The notes under the pieces were generated by a model, which was not told the origin of the DNA, did no database searches, and saw nothing but the letters and a program-made list of their open reading frames with translations. DNA of 64,000 bases from Mucilaginibacter endophyticus (GTDB lineage: Bacteria > Bacteroidota > Bacteroidia > Sphingobacteriales > Sphingobacteriaceae): the NCBI RefSeq assembly GCF_003351025.1, contig NZ_QPCG01000003.1, positions 326,355 to 390,354 on the forward strand, written 5' to 3'. The number at the start of each line of letters is the position of its first letter. The first letter of the stretch is position 1. Positions 25,928 through 35,021 of the stretch are shown here, one piece after another. The translations under genes were made by a program, and so were the position numbers.

Positions 25928-27846
25928 TCCGTTTTATGATTAATGGGCCAATTGTCCCTGTTTACCGATTTGTATTTAAGCAGATAGCTGTAAGGAGCTT
26001 CCAGCCCCGCGGCATTCTTTATGACAGCATCAACCTGCGGACCATTATTTTCCCAGACATTGCCGGGCCCATTGGCATTTTTCAAAAATTTATCTGCCGG
26101 GCACCAGTTGTTTTTTAGGGTGGTGTATGACGATCCTTCGTCGGTATACAGGTAAAACCAATGCTGCGGGTCATGCGCGTAAGGAGCTTTGTAAATGCTA
26201 TCCACATAGTTATCACTGATTACCGAACCGGGCTGTGCCGATAGCGTGTAGATAGCCGCCACATCATACATATTACGGGCGTAGTGGTGAATTTTATTGG
26301 CTATGATATGGTTATCGCTCATGGCGTTAACAGTCTTTGTCCAGCCCCAGCCCATGCTGATGCCGGTGTAGTTTATATCGCAAACCTCGTTATGCATTAC
26401 ACTGATACCTTTTACATAGCCCGCGCCTATGCCCACACAGCCCCAGTCTTCGTTGGTAGCATCGGTGATTAAATTATTGGTGATGGTATCGTTGGTGCAG
26501 ATCTCCCGTTTATCGGTCGGGTTATAAGGCAGATGAACCTCCTGTACTTCGTCAGAGTAAACACCATCAAGTATCGCGGTGCCTCCAATATCCTTAAACA
26601 GGCTGCCTTTAACCACATTATTATGTGTTCCACGCTGAAAATCCAGCCCGGTTGAGGCCATGTGTTCAAAACCACAACCATCGAAGTTGATATGCGAAGC
26701 GTAAGCCACCTCCACGGCAGCCTTTGGCCGGCCTACCCACGCCTGGTTTTCCAATCCTTTTTTATCCGGCGTGCCCGGAATTTTCAGTTTATAGGCATCC
26801 AGCATGTACATTCCCGTCTGGTGCGGGACCAAGCCTTCTTTTGAAGGGCGAAGCCAGCTACTATGCTCAAAACTGATATTTTTAAAGCTGATATAATTAA
26901 CAGGGTTATCAACAGTGCCCTGTACTTTAAGCAGGGTTTCCAATTGCGGAATGATTACGGTGGCTGTTTGCAAATCTTCGCCTTTTCGGGGGATGTAGTA
27001 GATCTTGTTAGCATTGCGGTTATGGTACCATTCGCCGGGTTTATTTAAAAAGCTGATGGCATTGCTGAGATAAAAAGCCGAATTACCTGTTTTTTTGGAG
27101 AGCCAGGGCGCGGGCCAGGGGTGCTCTGACTGGATACGGCTTTCGGGCTGATAAAATGATAAGCGCGCGCTATCACCCATGGCTTTAACAGCCTTAACCC
27201 GTAAAATAGCAATGGCCCACCACTGGTGAATAAACATCTCCATCCCCTTGAGATGAGAGGTATCTACCGAAGCCGGCCATGGAATTACGCAAGTCTGAGT
27301 TTTATGATCCCAGGACAGGATGCGGTTCATCAACGGGGCTTCGGTATCACGAGCGCGAATTGCCTTTTCATTATTTACCCATAGCTGCCTGAATTGCAAT
27401 GGCTCATCGCTGATTACAGGGCCATCGGCAACCCAAACTTTACCTTTGGCTTCCGCAGGCATGCCGGGGATTTTGTTGTTTACTTTACGCCAGCCATTTA
27501 CTTTAGTGCCTCCGCTTAAAATAGTTTTACCAATGCCCTCGCCCTCAATAATAGTGGGGCTATCGGCAGTACCGGAATCTTCCGGGCGAATAAATAACGG
27601 CTCATTTAAATAGTAAACTCCGGCAGCTACCCTGATATAAATGCCGCCTTTTACCGATGCGTCATTTAAGCGTCTCAATTCACGTGCCTTCCTGATGGCC
27701 ATGGCTACGGTAGCCAGCGGCTGTTCGCGGGTGCCGGTATTTGTATCGGAGCCTTTAGGTGATACCCAGATCTCAGCCGCAAAGAGGCTACCTGTCAAAA
27801 TAACATTTAACAGCAATACCAAAACAACTATGCGGCGGATGTTCAT
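25924..27846 (-). CDS. Right-handed beta-helix glycosidase, GH141-like
   Basis: A 640-aa exported protein (signal peptide boundary near LFAAE). After EIWVSPKGSDTNTGT it has the repeated short strands of a parallel beta-helix, including FDGCGFEHMASTGLDFQ and FKDIGGTAILDG. The length and layout fit GH141, a beta-helix family founded on an RG-II alpha-L-fucosidase. In the known B. thetaiotaomicron RG-II locus, GH78, GH141 and GH127 genes lie side by side (from memory). All three types occur within this 17-kb block. Other pectin-lyase-fold functions cannot be ruled out without alignment. Confidence 0.78.
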   Translation of the reverse strand: MNIRRIVVLVLLLNVILTGSLFAAEIWVSPKGSDTNTGTREQPLATVAMAIRKARELRRLNDASVKGGIYIRVAAGVYYLNEPLFIRPEDSGTADSPTIIEGEGIGKTILSGGTKVNGWRKVNNKIPGMPAEAKGKVWVADGPVISDEPLQFRQLWVNNEKAIRARDTEAPLMNRILSWDHKTQTCVIPWPASVDTSHLKGMEMFIHQWWAIAILRVKAVKAMGDSARLSFYQPESRIQSEHPWPAPWLSKKTGNSAFYLSNAISFLNKPGEWYHNRNANKIYYIPRKGEDLQTATVIIPQLETLLKVQGTVDNPVNYISFKNISFEHSSWLRPSKEGLVPHQTGMYMLDAYKLKIPGTPDKKGLENQAWVGRPKAAVEVAYASHINFDGCGFEHMASTGLDFQRGTHNNVVKGSLFKDIGGTAILDGVYSDEVQEVHLPYNPTDKREICTNDTITNNLITDATNEDWGCVGIGAGYVKGISVMHNEVCDINYTGISMGWGWTKTVNAMSDNHIIANKIHHYARNMYDVAAIYTLSAQPGSVISDNYVDSIYKAPYAHDPQHWFYLYTDEGSSYTTLKNNWCPADKFLKNANGPGNVWENNGPQVDAVIKNAAGLEAPYSYLLKYKSVNRDNWPINHKTE

Positions 27847-27856
27847 TTACGTTTTA

Positions 27857-28741
27857 TTAATTAGCCTGAAAAATTGATTTTACATAGGTGGTGTTCGCGC
27901 TGAAATTCCACTTCACGTTACGGGGGTCTTTGGCATCGCGCGATCGTTCAATCACCAACCAACCCGACCAGCCCATTTTGTCTAAAGTCGCTTTTACATG
28001 CTCCATATTGATTTTAGGATCATTTTGCAGCCAAACGCCGTCATCATTAGTACAGTGGATCTGAATGATATTGTTTTTACCCAACGTTTTTAACTCCTTA
28101 TCCAGATCGCGACCGTTCCTGATGGCGTTTTCAAAATTGAAATAGCTTTTGATGGCCGGCGAGCCTATATCTTTCAAGAGCTGCAACTCGCCTTTAGCAT
28201 CTAACGCGGTTTCAATACCTATTACCACACCGGCCTTTTCGGCTATTTTGCCAACCTCTTTCAGGCGGGAAACTATAGCCGGACGCAATTCGGGGAATTT
28301 CACCAGGTCGCCTTTGATACCCATCGGTAAAAAGCCAACTTTAACGCCCATTTGCTTCATGGTGTTGATACCATCGGTAACAGCCTTAATAGCTGTTGGC
28401 CGCTCGGCAAATGATTGGGCGAAGAAGCCGGTCATGCCTATAGATGGAATTTCGAGGTTCAGCTCTTTCGCCTTGCTCAAAAACACTTTTCTGATCGAAT
28501 CATTGGCCAGTTGGTTATCAAAAGTTTCCCGGTCGCCAAGGCCGCCCATATCAACTTCAACCCCATCAGCACCGATGTCTTTAGCTAACTGAAAGGCACC
28601 CAGTTTTTGCCGTTTAAGGATCATCAAATCAACCACGGCAACTTTATAGCGCTGCTTTGATGCAGTCTGAGCGGTAGATGGTGAACCGAAGACACACACC
28701 ATTAAGCCTATCCAAAAACATGATATCAACCTGTATTTCAT
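27857..28741 (-). CDS. Exported sugar isomerase/epimerase, TIM-barrel family
   Basis: A 294-aa protein of the xylose isomerase-like sugar phosphate isomerase/epimerase family, with a signal peptide (FGSPSTAQ boundary). Metal-binding acids and His are visible in VIGIETALD, IIQIHCTND and WLVIERSRD. Most relatives are cytoplasmic, so the export signal implies action on free sugars in the periplasm. It lies 3 bp after the esterase fusion and 10 bp before the GH141-like gene. The substrate is unknown; an epimerase for an unusual RG-II monosaccharide is possible. Confidence 0.83.
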   Translation of the reverse strand: MKYRLISCFWIGLMVCVFGSPSTAQTASKQRYKVAVVDLMILKRQKLGAFQLAKDIGADGVEVDMGGLGDRETFDNQLANDSIRKVFLSKAKELNLEIPSIGMTGFFAQSFAERPTAIKAVTDGINTMKQMGVKVGFLPMGIKGDLVKFPELRPAIVSRLKEVGKIAEKAGVVIGIETALDAKGELQLLKDIGSPAIKSYFNFENAIRNGRDLDKELKTLGKNNIIQIHCTNDDGVWLQNDPKINMEHVKATLDKMGWSGWLVIERSRDAKDPRNVKWNFSANTTYVKSIFQAN

Positions 28742-28744
28742 AAC

Positions 28745-30145
28745 CTATTTTTTTATTGCCTGCGCAAATACTTTCTCTAACCGATCAAAGCCTTTTATGG
28801 CATTGGCCGGAAGTTTTTCGCCCTTATCACCAAACACATACATGGCAGGTTCCTTTTCAATGATGACTTTCTTGTCGTCGAAATTGCCGCTGCTATCTTT
28901 AATTTTATTAAGATCTAAACGAAAATTCTTCGCTACGAAAGCGTACAATGCAGCCCTTTTTGATGGCCCGAAATCATGCCCTTCGTTTGGCAGGTGCACA
29001 TTCTCTACTTTATCGGTAACTCCGTAGTAGCCGTATATTTTTTGGAGGTAAGGAAAATCATGTTCGGGCATATTGGCTGTCCAGTCCTGCCCGTCTGAGA
29101 TCAGCAACTGAGGCCGGGGCGCTGCCATAGCGGCCAGTTCTACGTTGTCTGTTCCGTTGCCGCATTGGTGGATAGGCATACCGCTTTCGCAAGGGCATCC
29201 CCCATAAAAATAAGATGATACCGACACGACCGGGGCGCTCAATTTGATCCGGTCATCCAGGGCAGTCATTAAAACGGTATGGCTTCCGCCACCCGAGCCG
29301 CCACTGATGCCTACCCGTTCCGGGTCGGTTTCTTTAAGTGAAAGCACGTAATCCAGGATCCTGATAGCGCCAAGTGCCTGGATGGTTTGTGCCAGGCTAC
29401 GGCGATGATCTTCGTCTTTAAATTGCAGCAAGGATTCGCCCCAGGCAAAAAGATCATAACTGTAGGCCATCGCCCCCATCCGCGCCAGCGACGCGCAACG
29501 GATCTGGCAATCGGCACGATAACGCTGATGCTCCCAGTGTCCGTCCGGGCTAAGTATCACAGGTATCCTGCCTTTAATTTTCAGCGGTTTGTACAACGAA
29601 CCATTGATGTACAAACCGGGTAGTATTTCAATGGCGATATTTTCAACGGTATACCCATCAAAAGTTCTTTTTGGGGTAATGATCGGTTTTGACGCAGGTT
29701 TGGCAGGCAAAGGCGATAGTTCTAAAGCTTTGTAAAGCTCCGGCTTCAGCATGGCCTTCCGCTGTTCCCAGGTATCACGGTCGTGGTATTGGGCGGCTAT
29801 CCTGTCAAGCTCTTTCCAGCCGTCGCTTATCGCCCAGCGGAAGTATTCATATTCTTTGAGCTTATACCTGCCGGGAGCCTCTTTATTCACTTTCAGATCG
29901 AGCGGGGTGAGGATATTGGCCAGTGTGGTATCCACATTGGGCCTGAAACGCCATTGCGCGTAGTTAACCCATTTACCATCAACCTGGGCGGCAGTGTATT
30001 TGATCTTTACATGGTATTTGTCCTGCACTTCATCAAGCACCTCCTTCAACGTTTTCCTGTACATGGCATCGGTAGTTTGCTGCGCATGGGCGGCAAAGCT
30101 CATTGCTGTAAAGCAGGTTACCAGTATATAGATCAGTTTTTTCAT
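28745..30145 (-). CDS. STN-domain alpha/beta-hydrolase, carbohydrate esterase-like
   Basis: A 466-aa exported protein with signal peptide (AAHAQ boundary). Residues about 28-98 look like an STN domain (LKEVLDEVQDKYHVKIKY ... ILTPLDLKV), usually found at the N-terminus of TonB-dependent receptors, secretins and anti-sigma factors. The rest is an alpha/beta-hydrolase related to acetyl xylan esterases, with nucleophile Ser284 in GGSGGG, a likely Asp in SDGQDW and a His in NEGHDFGP. An STN domain on an esterase is unusual. It may tether the enzyme to an envelope partner. The likely role is removing ester groups from pectin fragments. Confidence 0.82.
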   Translation of the reverse strand: MKKLIYILVTCFTAMSFAAHAQQTTDAMYRKTLKEVLDEVQDKYHVKIKYTAAQVDGKWVNYAQWRFRPNVDTTLANILTPLDLKVNKEAPGRYKLKEYEYFRWAISDGWKELDRIAAQYHDRDTWEQRKAMLKPELYKALELSPLPAKPASKPIITPKRTFDGYTVENIAIEILPGLYINGSLYKPLKIKGRIPVILSPDGHWEHQRYRADCQIRCASLARMGAMAYSYDLFAWGESLLQFKDEDHRRSLAQTIQALGAIRILDYVLSLKETDPERVGISGGSGGGSHTVLMTALDDRIKLSAPVVSVSSYFYGGCPCESGMPIHQCGNGTDNVELAAMAAPRPQLLISDGQDWTANMPEHDFPYLQKIYGYYGVTDKVENVHLPNEGHDFGPSKRAALYAFVAKNFRLDLNKIKDSSGNFDDKKVIIEKEPAMYVFGDKGEKLPANAIKGFDRLEKVFAQAIKK

Positions 30146-30157
30146 GGTTTATTTTTT

Positions 30158-30241
30158 GTAGAGACGCATCACATGCGTCTCCCGTGGGTTGTTATTCAAC
30201 AGTTGCTTGTCCTGAAGGAGACGCATGTGATGCGTCTCTAC
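30158..30241. repeat. Perfect 25-bp inverted repeat, GAGACGCAT family
   Basis: Arms 30158-30182 and 30217-30241 are perfect inverted copies (25 of 25), built on GAGACGCATCACATGCGTCTC, which is itself a near-palindrome. Similar GTAGAGACGC-type palindromes are widespread in genomes of this phylum. It lies between the sialidase-fold gene and the STN-esterase gene of the same transcription unit. Confidence 0.85.
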
Positions 30242-30256
30242 ATTTGCAAAATCAAG

Positions 30257-30354
30257 GTCATGCTGGACTCGTTTCAGCACCCCACTCGCCAAGTCACTAT
30301 GCTAAGCAAATCGACTACCTGTCCTGTGAGGTGCCGAAACAAGTTCGGCATGAC
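30257..30354. repeat. Diverged 29-bp inverted repeat, GTCATGCTG family
   Basis: Arms 30257-30285 and 30326-30354 match as inverted copies at 24 of 29 positions, and all five differences are transitions. It is a different sequence family from the adjacent element at 30158 and follows it immediately. Together they fill the 240-bp gap between two genes of the locus. Confidence 0.75.
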
Positions 30355-30385
30355 GCTTTTTTGCCCATCAGGGTCTATTTCCTCC

Positions 30386-31519
30386 TTACAAATCCTTAGT
30401 CTCCCCAACCGGTACCGGCGGCGTATAACCCTCCACCTTAGGCCAAATACCATCCTTTATTTCCTTCAATTCCAACTTTGCCGGATCAATAATCACATGC
30501 TTTATCTTTTGCCGGCGCCAGGTGTAAACCACATGCACCATTCCATCCGAAGTTTGGATAACCGATGGATAGGAATACTGGCTGATAGGCGAATCCTCAA
30601 GGATCAGTGCCGCATACCACGTAATACCATCTTTAGAAACTGCCACATTTAACGGTGTTCGGGCACCTTTTGCCAGATTGCCGGGCGGCAAAACATGATT
30701 GTAAACCAATAGTTGCCGACCATCTTTCAAGGTCACAGCATCGGTGCCGGAGTTGTTATTTGGCAGATTTGTCTTCTCCAAAGGCGACCATGTTTGCCCG
30801 CCATCTTTAGACCAGGTGCTTAATATCGCCCGGTTCTGGCTCCTGCAAAGCGCCTGCAGGCTGCCGTCTTTGTAAGTTAAAATACTGGGCTGTATGGCTT
30901 TCAGATCTTTGCCATCACTGATAGGGCCTATCATTGTCCAGTTTTTACCAAAATCTTTGGTGGCTTCAAAATGAACCTGCCAGGCTTTACCTTCGGTACT
31001 CACCGGACTCAACAGCGTACCGTTTTTAAGCAATACCGGCTTGTTTTTAATAGGGCCTAAAATTCCATCGGGTAAAGCCTTTTGCTCCGACCATGTGATG
31101 CCGCCATCTTTTGATGTTTTTACAAAGCCTTTCCACTTTGCCGGGCTTGGGCCCATTTTATAATAAAGCTGTAATTCGCCTTTGGGCACCTGGTACAATA
31201 CCGGGTTCCAGCAGGCGTAGCGTAAAGTATCATTCTGGATGCCGTTGGCTACGTTGATACTCTCAGTCCATTTACCGCCAACAAAACGGCTTACCCAGAT
31301 ACATACATCGGGGTTACGCTCCTTGGTGCCGCCAAACCATGAGGCCACAAGGCCCGAAGGGGTTTCGGCTATGGTTGCCGCGTGGCATTCGGGATATGGT
31401 GCTTTATCGTATATAAATTCATCCTTCACAATGCCCTTACGCCAGGGATTTTGGGCAAAGGCGTTGAACATGAATAAGCAGCTTATAGCACCGGCGAACA
31501 AGATCTTTCTTAACATCAT
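30386..31519 (-). CDS. Exported sialidase-fold (BNR) glycosidase
   Basis: A 377-aa exported beta-propeller protein with signal peptide (FNAFAQ). Asp-box-like repeats are visible: SKDGGITWSEQ, TKDFGKNWTM, SKDGGQTWSP and SKDGITWYA. An early Arg-rich GGTKERNPDV may match the arginine-triad region. Annotated relatives are called exo-alpha-sialidases. Sialic acid is not expected in a plant-pectin locus. The RG-II acids Kdo and Dha are also 2-keto-3-deoxy sugars and are cut by sialidase-like enzymes, so one of these is a better guess. No activity is proven by sequence. Confidence 0.82.
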   Translation of the reverse strand: MMLRKILFAGAISCLFMFNAFAQNPWRKGIVKDEFIYDKAPYPECHAATIAETPSGLVASWFGGTKERNPDVCIWVSRFVGGKWTESINVANGIQNDTLRYACWNPVLYQVPKGELQLYYKMGPSPAKWKGFVKTSKDGGITWSEQKALPDGILGPIKNKPVLLKNGTLLSPVSTEGKAWQVHFEATKDFGKNWTMIGPISDGKDLKAIQPSILTYKDGSLQALCRSQNRAILSTWSKDGGQTWSPLEKTNLPNNNSGTDAVTLKDGRQLLVYNHVLPPGNLAKGARTPLNVAVSKDGITWYAALILEDSPISQYSYPSVIQTSDGMVHVVYTWRRQKIKHVIIDPAKLELKEIKDGIWPKVEGYTPPVPVGETKDL

Positions 31520-31523
31520 ACAA

Positions 31524-32249
31524 TTATTTTTGAGTGGCGGCCTTATCCTTTGCAGCTTTATCAGCAGCCTTTTTTGCTATGATTGCTTTGGTATAATCGC
31601 CGTATAGTATGTGCCAGTTACGGCCGTTGCTGTTGAGGTATTGTTCGTTTTTGGTTTTGTAGATCTCGAAAATGGCCGATACCTGCTTGATATTCTTAAA
31701 ATCGACAGCCTGTTCACGGGCTTGCTTCAGGTTAGCGAGGATTGCAGCCTCTTCAACTGGTGTCAGATCGGGAATGATAGATTTATAACCGGCCAGCGTA
31801 AAAGCCACTTTACCAATGGTGTATTTATCAAGCACGGTTTCAACCTGCTCTTCGGTCAGGTCGTTATGCAAACCGGTCATCAGGTTTTCATGTACCGATT
31901 TTGGCAGCGACGAATTAATGATGATCTGCCTGTCCATGGTGCTCAAAGTTTTACCCGTAGCCGGATCAATACCTGCCGGAACAGATTCATACGAATGCGT
32001 ATTGTTCCACTCGCGAATTGTTTTGAGATGCGTTGCTATTACATTTTTTACGCGGGTAGCCTTTGCGGTATCGGTAAGCGATAACGAGGCAACCCAATCT
32101 GTAGCTTTCTTGTCCACTTCGGCATCGGCTTTGGCCTGCGCTTCGGGGGATGGAGCTGATTTGGTTGCCTGCTGCTCCTGGGCTTTCAACGTACCCGACA
32201 GCGCTAATAAGGCTATTAGCATAGCACCCGCCATGTTTAATTTTTTCAT
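31524..32249 (-). CDS. DUF3826 exported protein
   Basis: A 241-aa secreted protein with signal peptide (SGTLKAQ). The mature part is mainly helical: paired helices WVASLSLTDTAKATRVKNVI and LTPVEEAAILANLKQAREQA, a central VAFTLAGYKSIIPDLT, and a charged Ala/Lys-rich tail. I recognise it as DUF3826, found in polysaccharide utilisation loci with no known function. A homologue opens the locus at 53812-54477. It lies 12 bp after the GH78 gene and 4 bp before the sialidase-fold gene, so it is co-expressed with them. A chaperone, inhibitor or binding role is possible but unsupported. Confidence 0.8.
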   Translation of the reverse strand: MKKLNMAGAMLIALLALSGTLKAQEQQATKSAPSPEAQAKADAEVDKKATDWVASLSLTDTAKATRVKNVIATHLKTIREWNNTHSYESVPAGIDPATGKTLSTMDRQIIINSSLPKSVHENLMTGLHNDLTEEQVETVLDKYTIGKVAFTLAGYKSIIPDLTPVEEAAILANLKQAREQAVDFKNIKQVSAIFEIYKTKNEQYLNSNGRNWHILYGDYTKAIIAKKAADKAAKDKAATQK

Positions 32250-32261
32250 ATCAATGTTGCT

Positions 32262-35018
32262 TTAATATTTTACTTCAAAATCATAATCGCCAGATCCAAC
32301 GCTGAGTACCGCTCGCCCATTCTCCATTTTTACAGGTTTAATATCTTTTATGGTCGATATCTTCTTCCCGTTTTCGGTTACTTCGTTCATATTTTTGGTA
32401 GGCACATAAACCAACGCCGAACTATTTGGCGGTACGGTAACATGCCAGTTAAAACTGCTTTTAGTATTGGTATAACTGCTTTTTACAAGGCCATAGGCGG
32501 TTTGGTACGAAGCGTTAACACTATCCAGTCCTTTGATAATTGCCGGTTGCATAATCAGTTGTTTAAAGCCGGCATTAACCGTTTTTATCCCGGCTATGTC
32601 CTGATAAAACCAGGTAATCAGATCGCCCAACAGCATAATGTGATTACGCGAATTCATAGCCGGGTTAGCTGTATCGCCGTTCCATAATTCCCAGATGGTT
32701 GTAGCGCCCCTTTCGGTCATGTAGCCCCAACTTGGGTAGGTGGTATTAGATGCAATTTTCCAGGCCAGATCGGGGCGGCCAAACTCCGTAAGCCCGCGCA
32801 TGAGCCATTGAGTACCAATTACGCCGGTACTGATATGATCATGTGCCTCGTTGATCTTAGCTACTATATTTTTGAATACAGCCTGTTTATTGACAGGTGG
32901 CGTGATCCCGAAATACAATGGTAACAGGTTGGCGGTAACCGTATTGTTGCTGTATTTCGATGTGGTTTCATCAAAATATTTATCATTAAAAGCTTTAGCT
33001 ACTGCTTGCTTCATGGCAGCAAAAAACTGTACATCAGCAGGCTTGTGTAGCATTGTCGCGAACTTTTCCATCAGCCCTGACAAGTGATAATAATAGGCTG
33101 TAGCAATCAGTTGTCCATCCGTATTCAATGACGAATCTTTGGCGTGAATCAGCTCCAGAGATTCGGGTGGTACGCACCAATCACCATATTTATCTTTGGT
33201 GACGATGTTATTTTTCATGTACTTCACCCGCATATAATCCATCCATTTTTTCATGGAGGCATAATGCTTTTCAATGGGGCCTTTATCGGCAAACTGACGG
33301 TAAAGCATATCGGCCAGCAGGATATAAGTGCCGGGCCAGGTCATGTTATCGCTGTAGTAATTCCAATAAGCGGGCGCAACATCCGGGATAGCGCCCTCAG
33401 GGGTTTGTGATTGTGCTATATCATCCAGCCATTTGGCGTAGAAATTGCCATTGGCAAACACAAAACTTTCGCCAAGCGAACCTACCGCCCTATCGCCAAG
33501 CCATGGCATCCGTTCGTTACGTTGCGGGCAGTCTACAGGCATACCTTTGTAATTGCTCAGGATCCCCCAATAAGCATTATGATAGATCTTATTGACGATG
33601 GCGTTAGAGGTTTCAAAACGACCGATGGTTGGCAAGGCATCGTAAACCACCTGCCCTTCAAAATCGGCTAATTCAGGTTTACCGGGATAGCCGCTGATTT
33701 CCACATACCTGAAACCGTGGTACACAAATACCGGGTGCCAGGTTTCTTCTGCCCCGCCTTTAAGCGTATAAACATCAGTTACTTTGGCATCGCGAAGGTT
33801 AGCTACGTAAAGTTCATTGTTGGGCTGCAGGGTTTCTGCATAACGGAGTGTTACTTTATTGCTGCGGTTTCCTTTTACACGCATCTGCAACCAGCCTGCC
33901 ATGTTCTGTCCCATATCCAGGATCCACACATCTTTTTTAAGCTGATTGATGCTAACAGGTTTAACCGTATCCATCACCCTGATCGGCTCGTTCATCTGCG
34001 CGTCGAGCTTTCCACCGGGGGCCTGCACCAGTTCGGCTTTGAGCCATTGGCTGTCGTCAAAATCTGCATTGTTCCATCCCGGAAATTCTTTGGTAGCATC
34101 ATATTCCTCGCCATCATATTCGTTATTGGTGCGGATAGGGCCATCGGCTGTAAAATGCCAGCTGCTGTCACTTATGATGGTTTGCTTTGTTCCGTCGGTA
34201 TATTCTACCTCCAATTGCAACAGCATTTTGGGGAAACCAAATTCCTTGATCTTTTTAGGCTTGTATTTTGGCCGCATGGTAAAATACCTGCCGTTACCCA
34301 ATACCGTTCCTATGGCATTATCGCCCTGTTTCAGATAACCTGTAACATCAAAAGTATTATACTTAACCGATTGGGTATAGTCGGTAGGCGCTTCGGCCAA
34401 AACCTGGTCGCCGATGATTTGCCCGTTTACATATAGCTCGTAATGCCCTAAGCCAACAACATAAGCCGTGGCGCGTTTGATAGCTTTGTTTAAACTAAAC
34501 CCGCGGCGATAATACCGGGCCGAAAGGCGCGAAAACTTAGAAACACTATCCCAGGCAAATCCACGATCGCAGCCTATCCATCTGGCTTTCCAGTCGGCAG
34601 GATTTAAAAGTCCAACGCTCCATTTAGCGGGTTGGCTCCAGGTGCTTGCACCGTTGTTTGTCCAAACCCTTACTTTCCAGTAACATACTGCACGACTCAC
34701 GAGGGGCTTGCCCGCGTAGCTGATCATGATGGATTCAGCCGAATTTATTTTACGCGAATCCCACAGATCGCCCTGCCCGGCTGTTAGCTTTTCAGGGGTA
34801 GAGGCAATCAAAATTTGATAGGCAACCTGGTTGGTGTTCCGCGCATCGCTGGTGATCTGCCAGCTTAACCGTGGTTTATTGGTGCCGATGCCTAAAGGGG
34901 TGTTCAGCATTTCGCATTTCAAGTTTTGCAAACCGATGTGAGCATCCGCATAGCAATTGCCCAGGCAGGTTAACATAACCACTACAGCCAAACTGATATG
35001 TACGAGCAACCGTTTCAT
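32262..35018 (-). CDS. GH78 alpha-L-rhamnosidase, large canonical form
   Basis: A 918-aa exported enzyme with signal peptide (NCYADA region). Domain order is the classical one: Bac_rhamnosid_N region with NKPRLSWQI and CYWKVRVW, a carbohydrate-binding beta domain with YELYVNGQIIGD, the alpha/alpha barrel with DCPQRNERMPWLGDRA near residue 500, and a C-terminal beta-sandwich ending in SSALVYVPTKN and GSGDYDFEV. These enzymes cut non-reducing alpha-L-rhamnose. It lies 3 bp after the GH2 gene. With GH106, the other GH78 gene and the mutarotase-like lipoprotein, it makes rhamnose release a central task of the locus. Confidence 0.95.
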   Translation of the reverse strand: MKRLLVHISLAVVVMLTCLGNCYADAHIGLQNLKCEMLNTPLGIGTNKPRLSWQITSDARNTNQVAYQILIASTPEKLTAGQGDLWDSRKINSAESIMISYAGKPLVSRAVCYWKVRVWTNNGASTWSQPAKWSVGLLNPADWKARWIGCDRGFAWDSVSKFSRLSARYYRRGFSLNKAIKRATAYVVGLGHYELYVNGQIIGDQVLAEAPTDYTQSVKYNTFDVTGYLKQGDNAIGTVLGNGRYFTMRPKYKPKKIKEFGFPKMLLQLEVEYTDGTKQTIISDSSWHFTADGPIRTNNEYDGEEYDATKEFPGWNNADFDDSQWLKAELVQAPGGKLDAQMNEPIRVMDTVKPVSINQLKKDVWILDMGQNMAGWLQMRVKGNRSNKVTLRYAETLQPNNELYVANLRDAKVTDVYTLKGGAEETWHPVFVYHGFRYVEISGYPGKPELADFEGQVVYDALPTIGRFETSNAIVNKIYHNAYWGILSNYKGMPVDCPQRNERMPWLGDRAVGSLGESFVFANGNFYAKWLDDIAQSQTPEGAIPDVAPAYWNYYSDNMTWPGTYILLADMLYRQFADKGPIEKHYASMKKWMDYMRVKYMKNNIVTKDKYGDWCVPPESLELIHAKDSSLNTDGQLIATAYYYHLSGLMEKFATMLHKPADVQFFAAMKQAVAKAFNDKYFDETTSKYSNNTVTANLLPLYFGITPPVNKQAVFKNIVAKINEAHDHISTGVIGTQWLMRGLTEFGRPDLAWKIASNTTYPSWGYMTERGATTIWELWNGDTANPAMNSRNHIMLLGDLITWFYQDIAGIKTVNAGFKQLIMQPAIIKGLDSVNASYQTAYGLVKSSYTNTKSSFNWHVTVPPNSSALVYVPTKNMNEVTENGKKISTIKDIKPVKMENGRAVLSVGSGDYDFEVKY

Positions 35019-35021
35019 CGT

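Noticed and set aside
30158..30354. CRISPR array
   Set aside because: The repeats are inverted pairs of two different families, not direct repeats with regular spacers, and no cas genes are present.
29783..30652. Long plus-strand open frame crossing two genes and the repeats
   Set aside because: It is antisense to the esterase and sialidase-fold genes, spans palindromes, and has no domain-like composition.
33717..34436. 239-codon plus-strand open frame
   Set aside because: Antisense to the GH78 gene with a complete set of family motifs; a shadow frame.
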